64,000 nt of DNA. It comes from Scilla litardierei. Its lineage: Eukaryota; Streptophyta; Magnoliopsida; Asparagales; Asparagaceae. The position numbers and the translations under genes are program-made. Shown here piece after piece: positions 55,831 through 64,000 of the stretch. The number at the start of each line of letters is the position of its first letter. Position 1 is the first letter of the stretch. Location of the stretch: positions 109,280,837 to 109,344,836 of the forward strand of contig CM061139.1 in assembly GCA_030789695.1 (NCBI GenBank), written 5' to 3'. The notes beneath the pieces are model-generated. The model was given only the letters and a program-made list of their open reading frames with translations, was not told where the DNA came from and made no database searches.

Positions 55831-58096
55831 TGTTGGATCTGGATCCTAGACTAGAGGGGGGGTGAATAGGCTTTTAAAAATAATTTGTGCAACCCACGAA
55901 TAAGCACACGCAGTTATAGCAGCAGCAGGGTAAATAAAATACAGACACAGAGTACACAGCAGATTTACCCTGGTTCGGTCGTCCCAACAACCTACTCCAG
56001 CCCCCAAAGCAGAACTAGTATTGAATAGCGCAATAGGTACAAAACCACAAGTTAGAGCACGCTCAGAGCACCCTCTACGTCTCTACACTCGCCAGGCTCT
56101 CAGTACCCCACACACAGTGTTTTCTCTCACTATCAATCCTAGTAAAGCTTTCTACCAGCTAGTCCCAAACTAGCTGGGTCCCACTTGTCTAGCCCCAACT
56201 AGACAAGACCCAAAATAGTCACACAAAAATAGGTAAAGTTTCCCCACAGAGAACGTTACACTAAGACACAAGTAAAAGAGTTTAAGGGTTTAGAAGTGCT
56301 CAGTTTGTGTCCGTGTAGGCGTCTCTGTCCAATCAACACGTCGTCAGCTCCAATCTGACGCAAAAAGTGTCTCAATCTGACTCCTGGATTGTAAGATACA
56401 CACTGGTTTGTGTGTAAAGAAATTCAGTTCAAATCCTTATAATTGGGCGGTCTGTGTGCAGAGCAGCTCTCTTTAAATAAGCGGTCGGTGTGCAGAGAAG
56501 TTTCAGTTCATTTCCTTTTAACTTCGGTCGGTGCGCAGAGCAATTTCCTTAATAAACTAAGCCACGTCAGCAACTTATGATTTCCTTCGTTCGATTTCAC
56601 TTGCAGGCACGTGATTAAGCCACGTCAGCTCCCAAAAATCGCGCCCGCTTCGATTCGTTCAAATTAGGCCATCTCCGACGTTCGTGAACTAGGGCATGCA
56701 GCGGCAGCTTCTTCGCTTCTTCGAACGATGACTACAGCGGCGGACTTCGACAGCGGCGACCGGATCTGGACCAGCGGTGAGCTCTCCGGGACAGGGACGA
56801 AGATAGGCGGTGCTTGGTGGTTCTGACGACGGCAGGCGGCGCTTCTCCTCACCGACGGCCGCTCTGACTTCGATGAACTCCGGTGGCGGTCTCCGATCGA
56901 GTTCTCGCTTTTTCAAATGGTGACAGCGGCTTCTTTCAGATCTCGTCGGCGAGCAGATACTTGATGAAGAGGGCGATCGAAGGTGTATTCGTATCGACGA
57001 TACTCAGTTCCTCCGGTGACTGCTCGATCCGTACTCGACGACGGCGACAACTCAGCGTCGGGCAGCGACGATCTTCGCGGCAACCTTCGTCAACGTCGTC
57101 TCCTCTTCGATGATGGTGAGGGCTTTGGCAGCAACAACGCCCCTCGTGGACAACGACGACGGGCGATCTCCGGTGCTGGCCTCGACGTCTTCTTCACGGA
57201 GATGCGTGCTGCTCTTGACCAGCTTGCACTTCGATCGGCGACGAGCTTCTGAACGGTGTTGACAGTAGGCGGTCGCTCGTCGTCTTCTCTGATAGCTTAG
57301 CTTCGACTGCGACGAAGATCTTCGTTTGACGGCGACTTCCTCTTGGCAACTGCGGTGGCAGCGCCTTCTAAGTGATGCTCCTCTGAGCGACGGCGAATTG
57401 TCTGGGCACTCGGCGAGCAATGGCAGCCTCGACCTTCTTCTTGATGGCGAGATGATGTCGGACTTCCTTCTTAAGGGCTATGGAGATGAGGCTTTGTATA
57501 TTGATGATGCACTTGTAGACGGAGAAGGCTGGTCTTTGCCTTGGAAAGAAAATATTTAAGATCACCTCTCTAATATATTTGTATGCCACACACTTGGAAG
57601 AATTTTGTATGGCCGATTTCTTTTCGTAGCCTTCCTCAATAATTTTTTGATTGCCGCACCAATAAAATTTTTGAGGCTGGCTTTATATAATAGAAGATGC
57701 TAGGGTTTGCAAGTTGACAAGGAGTTTTAATTTGGCTAGGATAGGGATACGCCAACTAGGAAATTTGTAATTGAATAGAGATTTTGTATTGGAGAAGGAT
57801 AGAATCCCTTAAATCAAGGAGCACGAAATTTGTATCCGACTAAGAATAAGGACATGAATTTGAATAGAGATATGGAGAGGATTTATAAAGATTTGATCTT
57901 ATCAATCCTGATGACCAAGTCAAACTGCTTTGTGCACACACACTCCCTTTCTCCCAATATGCTATACGAATAGCAATTCCGCCAAATAGTGAAAGTATAT
58001 TGTTTCACCAAGCCTGAAACACACTAAGCACACACGTCAGATACACCGACACGTTTGTCATCATCAAACCAAGAGCCTAGATCGTTGCTTCCAACA
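55831..58096 (-). repeat. Full 3' LTR of Sirevirus B (2266 bp)
   Basis: TGTTGGATCTGGATCC at the plus-strand left end and GCTTCCAACA at the right end. It contains a GC-rich block with GACGACGG and TTCGAC repeats (56680-57450). Open frames there (for example 56883-57559) are not conserved protein-like. It is nearly identical to the fragment at 61312. Confidence 0.92.
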
Positions 58097-58380
58097 ATCT
58101 CCCCCTTTTGGTGATGACAAACCCATAAAAGATTTGAGCAATAGATGGGTGTGTGAAGTGTGTTGAAGGGTGTAAAGCAATATGATGTATGGATGAGTCA
58201 TTCAAACATTACAAAGCATGCACAACAAATAGTAAATATAAAAGCATGCTCCCCCTTCTCTCAAGCTCCCCCTTCAACATTATTTTTCATGCTCCCCCTT
58301 CAACATTCATGCTACCCCTTCAGCAAATAATACCGACAAATCTTTCTTTTCTTTCTCCCCCTTTGTAATCACCAAAAGTG
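58097..58380 (-). promoter_or_regulatory. Polypurine tract and repeated polypurine-like motifs of Sirevirus B
   Basis: ATCTCCCCCTTTTGG directly beside the 3' LTR is the polypurine tract on the minus strand. CTCCCCCTT or close variants recur near 58251, 58266, 58291, 58312 and 58347. Multiple tract copies upstream of the 3' LTR are a described Sirevirus trait. Confidence 0.85.
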
Positions 58381-59396
58381 GATTAATGAAGTCACAAAAA
58401 TATTCCATGCAAAAATAAACCATTATTAAATGAGCGTGCAATTTGCATGAGTTTTCCAAGGAATAGACAATTCAAGCTCATGGAATTTCAGAATAAGACT
58501 TCTCCACCTTTGTGTAAGTGTAATGATATAAACAATAAAGTACTAAGGAGATTCAATTTCAGAAAATCAACCAAATCAATCCACATTTTCCAATTTTCAT
58601 GAATACACTAGGATTGATTTTTCCCACCTCATTAAAGATAAGTTCAAGTTACCGAACCCCGAAACATGGCCTAAAAGGAATTTTAAATGCGGGGTGGCAT
58701 TGCTTGACGAGTTATATACACCAACGCTAATGATTACCCATTTAGCACAAGTTGGATACTCGTGGGTTGTGTATTAGCCATGAAGTGTATCCATTTTTCA
58801 TACGGAGCAATTTTCATATATTTTTTCCATTTGCAATTCTTTTGTGCTCAATTTTTATTCATGGCTAAACACTTCATATCCCTTAGAAAATTTCAGAAAT
58901 TAATCATTCCTACATTCACTTTCCATTATTCTTCAAAAGAATCTCCAAAAGTACTAAAAAGTCAAATATCGTGAAAGTGCAAATATAGGTGTAGAAGTCA
59001 AGTTTAAAACTTATGAGACATGTCATGGCTACTAAAAATAATAACATCATGTTCATGTAGCTACAACAATAATGAATTGACTTCTACAAGGGATAGATTG
59101 ATCATTCATACAATACCACTTAAGAGATTCATAAGAGGATAATCAACAAGCACAATTTTTTTTATTTTTGGTTTTATTTTTATTTTTATTTTTATTTTTT
59201 TTCAGAAATAAAAACATTTAAAAAATCATGCAAGGAAGCACACAAATCAAAATAAATCAAGCACACAAAAAATCTATGAAGGTATGCAATGAAATGCAAA
59301 GAGGGATAAAAAGTATACCTTATCGTCGCTATTTGACGAAGGAGCTAAAAGAATGAGACATTGAATTTATCGCTCCTCGCCAAAACTCCATCACAC
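58381..59396 (-). other. Non-coding 3' region of Sirevirus B
   Basis: AT-rich, no protein similarity, with a TTTTTATTTTTATTTT run near 59165-59200. Gag sequence begins right after, so the whole pol region was lost near 59350-59396. Confidence 0.6.
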
Positions 59397-61275
59397 CTAC
59401 ATGAAAGGTGTTAAGTGTGACCTTGGCATCCAACAAGGTCCACTAGTGTTAGCCAACATTGTTTTAGGAACCCACACTTGTTTAAATTTGATATTTGTGT
59501 GCCTAAATTTACAATAGTATGATGTGTGGCCTACACTATCACAAGTAAAGCACTTTGCATATAAGTTCTTTGCAATAGATGGTGCATTGTGGAATTTCTT
59601 GAATTTTGGCTTTTCGACATTTTTCAAACCAAATCCAAGTCCTCTTCTGTTATTGCCATATAGTTGATTCTCTAAAATAGTATCCAATGATTGCTTTCCC
59701 ATAGAGAATTTCTTAATGGACAATTCAAGATTAGAGACTTTGGATTTCAACAATTTATTTTCTTCCACAAGCAATGTGCATTTACTTATAAAAGCTCTTT
59801 TGTTTTCATCTTCCTTCTTTTCAAATTCAATCATTTTTCTTTTAAAGTCATTATCCAACATGCAAAATTTATCATTAAGCTCTCTAATCACATAGTCTTT
59901 TTTCAGTTTCGAGCTTAATCAAATCAAGTTTAAGCATGCTAATATTATTCATCAAGGAAGGGCAAGAGAGACAAGGTGCTTCATCATTAAAACTGGACTT
60001 TTCCTTTTTCAAAGTGTCAATAGTAGAGTCACGAGCAACAATATCAATTTTGAGTTTTTCAATCTCTTTAGACATTTCATATTCAGATTGTTGCATTTCA
60101 AAGTTCTCATTTTGATAATCATCTATAGTGGATTCAAGCTCTACTATTTTATCTTGCATTTCTTTACAAAGAGTAAGGAGTTCAGTTTTACTACCAGAAA
60201 TTACCTCATCGTGTACTCCCATCAATGCCATGCATGAGTGGGCTTCGTGTTCCTCCTCCTCACTCTCATCTTCGCTATCCATATCCCAAGTTAGCACCTT
60301 GGATTTTCCCTTTTCTTTAGCTACCTGAGCTGTCTCATGTGGGTAATCCCTCATTCGATGTCCTCTTTTCTTGCATTTAAAACAAGTCATTCTATTAGTA
60401 GCATTCTGATCATAAGTTTGCTTAGAAGACTGAAAAAAGTTAGAGCGATTAAACCTGGGTGCCATTTCTGTTCTTCCTTGCTTGGTCTGGACATATTTTC
60501 TGAAATTTCTGACCATTAGCGCTATGTCATCATCATCATCTTCGCTTTCATCAGCTTTCAGAGCAAGTGGCTTTATAGCTTTCTCCTTCTCCTCAGGTTT
60601 CTCCCTTTTATCCACGTTTTGCAATTCAAGCTCGTGGGACATTAGATTACCTATCAAGTCCTCCACCCTCATCTGTGACAGATCTTTCGCTTCTTGGATG
60701 GCAGTGACTTTAGGCCTGAAAGAGCTTGGCAGTGCTCTTAATATCTTTCTCACCTGCTCAAGGCTAGAATATGGCTTACCGAGCGAACTAGACTTGTAGA
60801 CAATGTTGGTGAACCTCGCAAAAATTTCTGATATGGTCTCTGACGGTAGCATGCGAAATCCCTCGTATTCCGTGCTCAGAAGTGCAAGTCTAGACTCCTT
60901 CACCTGTGACGTTCCCTCATGCGTCACCTCCAAAGTATGCCATATTTCCTGCGCAATTAGACAATGTGAGATACGATTGAATTCAGATTTATCTAATGCA
61001 CAAATGAGAGCATTCATAGCTTTAGCATTTAGAGAATAAAGCTTCCAATCATTATCATCCCACTTATCATCAGGTTTAGGCATCTCAGTATTTTCAATTT
61101 TAATAACAGGTGATTTATAGCCTTTTTCAACAATTTGCCAAGCTTTATAATCAATAGAAATCAAGTAGATTCTCATACGATTTTTCCAATAAGCATAGTC
61201 TACTCCATTAAATCTAGGTGGATGTGAAATAGACTGACCCTCAGCAAAAGCACTATCAATGTGGTCCATGTTCAA
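59397..61275 (-). pseudogene. Sirevirus B gag with coiled-coil, frameshifted
   Basis: The start at 61275 (MNMDHIDSAFAEGQ) lies 36 bp after the LTR. The capsid part has FNGVDYAYWKNRMRIYLIS and VEKGYKSP, the usual plant copia gag (UBN2/DUF4219) opening. Residues 215-260 are rich in E, D and K. A first knuckle near residue 300 reads CFKCKKRGHRMRDY, with the last cysteine replaced by Y. A long coiled-coil (about 370-460) follows. At 59884-59891 the frame changes, and the rest (59891-59397) carries a second, intact knuckle CFTCDSVGHTSYYC. About 625 residues in all, long for copia gag but normal for Sireviruses. Confidence 0.88.
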
Positions 61276-61297
61276 ACTAGGCTAGATCCTAAAACCT

Positions 61298-61309
61298 GCT
61301 CTGATACCA
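61298..61309 (-). promoter_or_regulatory. tRNA-iMet primer-binding site of Sirevirus B
   Basis: GCTCTGATACCA on the plus strand, i.e. TGGTATCAGAGC on the element strand, two bases from the LTR end. Confidence 0.9.
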
Positions 61310-61311
61310 CT

Positions 61312-62295
61312 TGTTGGATCTGGATCCTAGCCTAGAGGGGGGGGGGGGGTGAATAGGCTTTTAAAAATAATTCGTGCAACCCACGAATAAGCACACGCAG
61401 TTATAGCAGCAGCAGGGTAAATAAAATGCAGACACAGAGTACACAGCAGATTTACCCTGGTTCGGTCGTCCCAACGACCTACTCCAGCCCCCAAAGCAGA
61501 ACTAGTATTGAATAGCGCAATAGGTACAAAACCACAAGTTAGAACACGCTCAGAGCACCCTCTACGTCTCTACACTCGCCAGGCTCTCAGTACCCCACAC
61601 ACAGTGTTTTCTCTCACTATCAATCCTAGTAAAGCTTTCTACCAGCTAGTCCCAAACTAGCTGGGTCCCACTTATCTAGCCCCAACTAGACAAGTCCCAA
61701 AATAGTCACACAAAAATAGGTAAAGTTTCCCCACAGAGAACGTTACACTAAGACACAAGTAAAAGAGTTTAAGGGTTTAGAAGTGCTCAGTTTGTGTCCG
61801 TGTAGGCGTCTCTGTCCAATCAGCACGTCGTCAGCTCCAATCTGACGCAAACAGTGTCTCAATCTGACTCCTGGATTGCAAGATACACACTGGTCTGTGT
61901 GTAAAGAAATTCAGTTCAAATCCTTATAATTGGGCGGTCTGTGTGCAGAGCAGCTCTCTTTAAATAAGCGGTCGGTGTGCAGAGAAGTTTCAGTTCATTT
62001 CCTTTTAACTTTGGTCGGTGCGCAGAGCAATTTCCTTAATAAACTAAGCCACGTCAGCAGCTTATGATTTCCTTCGTTCGATTTCACTTGCAGGCACGTG
62101 ATTAAGCCACGTCAGCTCCCAAAAATCGCGCCCGCTTCGATTCGTTCGAATTACGCCATATCCGACGTTCGTGAACTAGGGCATGCAGCGGCAGCTTCTT
62201 CGCTTCTCCGAACGATGACGACATTGGCGGACTTCGACAGCGGCGACCGGATCTGGACCAGCGGTGAGCTCTCCGGGGCAGGGACGAAGACAGGC
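61312..62295 (-). repeat. Truncated 5' LTR of Sirevirus B (984 of about 2266 bp)
   Basis: Runs parallel to 55831-56815 with few substitutions and a longer G-run, then stops within GACGAAGACAGGC, where the copy at 56800 continues. The breakpoint joins copia A3 leader sequence. Confidence 0.9.
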
Positions 62296-62392
62296 ATCGC
62301 AGGCAATAAGAATCACATTTAGCAATTCATGCAGAAATATTGTGCTCATCAACATTTTCATTCACAGACACCGCAGGCAATAAGAATCACAT
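62296..62392. other. Deletion junction with templated filler
   Basis: The 21-mer starting CGCAGGCAATAAG at 62298-62318 repeats exactly at 62372-62392. The second copy is in its native leader position by comparison with A1 (near 20880). The first sits exactly at the breakpoint between the cut LTR and the A3 leader, so it was copied in during repair. Confidence 0.75.
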
Positions 62393-62425
62393 GAGGATAA
62401 ACTATTTAATCACTTAATAATTATT

Positions 62426-62481
62426 GGACCACTGGGCAACGTCATACACCGTTAGGTTAGGTGACTAACGGCAGAGCGATC
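62426..62481 (-). other. Conserved structured leader element (A3 copy)
   Basis: The minus strand begins GATCGCTCTGCCGTTAG, and has CACCTAACCTAACGG and CAGTGGTCC. CCGTTAG/CTAACGG gives a 7-bp stem. The outer stem keeps pairing although GACC changed to GATC, because U pairs with G of GGTC. Confidence 0.6.
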
Positions 62482-62880
62482 GAATGATCTTCCGAATTAT
62501 TAAGTTTTAAATATAATGCACAACCACGCATATAATATCCACATAATTTGCTAGAGATGTAAAGCATTTAAAAACAATATTACGATGCAAGGGTTGTAAA
62601 GTAAGTGGGTTTAATCAATCAAATTGATTAAGAGCCCAAAATAGACATTTTCGTTGTAGGAGGAAAAGGGTTTTCCTCATTAAATCATCCCAAATATCCC
62701 CCAAAAATTCCCAATAAGCCCTTAAAAGCCTGATAATTGCCCCATTAGATACCGTGATTTTTCACGAATTTTTAGGCCCTCGAACGCCCTTTTAAAATTA
62801 ATTTTTAGCCCGAAAAGTGCCTTTTAAGGCTTATTTATAGCCTTTGCCCCCATTTATCCTCTTTTTTTGTAAGAGGGTAG

Positions 62881-63083
62881 GCCTACAGGCCTGAAGCCCG
62901 CAGGTCGGTTGCGGGCTTCAGGCCCGCAGAATTTTAAAATTTTTTTTTGTAAAGAAATAGTGGCATGCGAGCCTGAAGCTTGCAGGCCGGCTGCGGGCTT
63001 CAGGCCCGCTGCCATTTTTTTGGTAAAATGTTGTGGCCTGCGGGCCTGAAGCCTGCAGGCCGACTGCGGGCTTCAGGCCCGTA
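62881..63083. repeat. Array of inverted repeats in the A3 leader
   Basis: Units such as TGCGGGCTTCAGGCCCGCA and GCGGGCCTGAAGCCTGC alternate, as in A1 20165-20372, with the stem changed from GTGGGC/GCCCAC to GCGGGC/GCCCGC. Confidence 0.82.
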
Positions 63084-63295
63084 TCCAAATTTTTTTTCTT
63101 TAGTTGGCCGAAAAAGGCCCACTAGGGTTTGGTGGGGGGTTGGGCGGCGGCTAGGGTTAGCCGCCGCCGCCGCCCCCCCTTCATCCGTCGACGGCGGGTC
63201 GGGGGGGCAAGGGCGGGCGAACTGCCCTGAGGGCGGTCGCGGGTGGCCACCCCCCGCTGCCGGGGGGAGGGGGGGCGCAAAAAGGGGCGGGCCGA

Positions 63296-63560
63296 GACTG
63301 CCCTTTCGGGCGGTGTTGCAAGCCGCCCCCCCGCTTCAGGCGGTGGGGGGGGGGGCAAGGGCGGTCGGAACTGCCCTTTCGGGCGGTGTTGCAGGCCGCC
63401 CCCCCCGCTTCAGGTGGGGAGGGGGCAAGGGCGGAGGGAACTGCCCTTTCGGGCGGTGTTGCAGGCCCCCAGCTTCAGGGGGGGCAAGGGCGGTCAGAAC
63501 CGCCCTTTCGGGCAGTGATCAGGGGCCGCCCCCCGCTACAGGCGGGGGGCATAGGGGCGG
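63296..63560. repeat. GC-rich leader minisatellite of A3
   Basis: CTGCCCTTTCGGGCGG recurs at 63298, 63371 and 63441, with a variant at 63499. The units are 58-73 bp and also contain CCGCTTCAGG and GGCAAGGGCGG. The position corresponds to 19893-20118 of A1 but the unit differs. Confidence 0.8.
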
Positions 63561-63988
63561 GCGGAGCCGACCTTTTGGGCGTCGTCAGCAGCGGCCCCTT
63601 CGCTTCAGGAGGGGGGGAGGCGTGAACTGGGGGAGAGGCCGGCGGCAAGCCGCCGGTGGGCACAAACAAGGCTTTAAACAAATTAAAACCATAAAAGTTT
63701 GGTTTTTGGGAGGAAAAATTCGTCGTTTTCTAGTCGACAATCGATCACCATATCGATCTTGCGAGATCTAGGGGTGGAGCAATCATACGTATGATTAAAA
63801 ACATCGTTTTGGTGATTTTTACCTCTATATCCGTCCTCCGGAATATAGCGACGGTTGCACGAAGCCCTACGCGGATGACGACGCTAGATTGAGGAAGCCT
63901 TGCACCGCGCTCGTGGATCTCCCATCTCCTCTCGCCTTCGCCTTCGCAACGAACGAAAGAAATTTTTGTGGAAAGAAAATTTTAGAGG

Positions 63989-64000
63989 CTCGTGCTGATA
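63989..64000 (-). promoter_or_regulatory. Primer-binding site of A3, cut by the window edge
   Basis: CTCGTGCTGATA on the plus strand is the inverse of TATCAGCACGAG, the family A motif; the 5' LTR must begin about two bases beyond the window. Confidence 0.75.

Larger units (their letters stand above)
55831..62295 (-). mobile_element. Sirevirus-type copia (family B), minus strand, pol deleted, 5' LTR truncated
   Basis: Element-strand order: partial 5' LTR (62295-61312), tRNA-iMet primer-binding site, gag (61275-59397), non-coding 3' region with many polypurine-like repeats (59396-58112), polypurine tract and full 3' LTR (58096-55831). Long gag with coiled-coil, LTR over 2 kb and repeated CTCCCCCTT motifs before the 3' LTR are Sirevirus traits. 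Protease, integrase, RT and RNase H are missing. It lies inside copia A3 gag. Confidence 0.88.
43358..64000 (-). mobile_element. Copia family A, copy A3, minus strand, split twice and running off the window
   Basis: Read from the right on the minus strand: primer-binding site at the window edge, leader (to 62319), deletion and Sirevirus B insertion, gag (55830-55111), protease, integrase, CACTA insertion, RT, RNase H, polypurine tract and 3' LTR (43505-43358). The 5' LTR lies beyond 64000. Coding segments are far better kept than in A1 and A2, so this is the youngest or best conserved of the three. Confidence 0.9.
62319..64000 (-). mobile_element. 5' leader of copia A3
   Basis: Reverse complement of A1 19528-20950 in order: AT-rich region, conserved element, hairpin array, GC-rich minisatellite, then sequence up to the primer-binding site at the window edge. 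It is non-coding; a 263-codon open frame on the plus strand across the GC-rich part is compositional. About 580 bp of leader and gag start between here and 55830 are gone. Confidence 0.88.

Noticed and set aside
56883..57559. Set of open frames in the Sirevirus LTR
   Set aside because: They come from GACGACGGC and TTCGAC repeats in the LTR; the relative at 12000-12660 does not keep the frames.
62980..63771. 263-codon open frame rich in G, R, A and P
   Set aside because: It runs through the GC-rich leader minisatellite of copia A3, where stop codons are rare by composition. Other frames are open too, and A1 and A2 have no counterpart.

Overview
The window is plant nuclear DNA, almost entirely transposable elements nested inside one another, with one small host RNA locus. 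Angiosperm origin is indicated by Ty1-copia elements of several lineages including a Sirevirus, a TRIM, a large LTR element without coding capacity (LARD-like), hAT, FAR1/Mutator-type and CACTA DNA elements, and a plant-style snoRNA cluster with telo-box and TATA box. The species cannot be told. No intact ordinary protein-coding host gene was recognised. Element families are named here A (short-LTR copia, copies A1-A3) and B (Sirevirus).

Layout. 1-3526: unidentified DNA, a copia integrase-end remnant and a copia LTR. 3529-5741: a TRIM composite with four LTRs of about 208 bp, two forward and two reverse, joined through an 18-nt copy of the initiator tRNA-Met 3' end. 5742-11505: decayed copia A2. 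11506-about 13321: LTR fragment of family B. 13322-18780: a 5'-truncated FAR1-related transposase and, convergent to it, a frameshifted GRF zinc-finger gene, with tandem repeats between. 18806-26563: GGCC-rich hAT-like ends, split by copia A1 (19379-26164; 149-bp LTRs, TSD TATTT). 26580-27740: minus-strand snoRNA locus with a clear U15 snoRNA. 27895-43022: a hAT element whose transposase is split by a 12.2-kb coding-free LTR element (30155-42368; TSD GGAAT), whose own 3' LTR is split by an inverted solo LTR of the same family (37873-40752; TSD CGATT). 43358 to beyond 64000: minus-strand copia A3, split by a gene-fragment-carrying CACTA element (45439-53228; TSD ATA) and by Sirevirus B (55831-62295), which lost its far end in a deletion repaired with filler DNA.

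Order of events. Each insertion has target duplications or continues the host reading frame across it, so relative order can be read: hAT, then the LARD, then the solo LTR; A3, then CACTA and B, then the deletion. Family A elements share a structured leader and a primer-binding site that fits the anticodon arm of mature tRNA-Ile rather than a tRNA 3' end. The LARD uses the 3' end of tRNA-Ile and the TRIM and Sirevirus use tRNA-iMet. All tRNA, rRNA and protein-family matches are from memory and the letters seen; no search was run.
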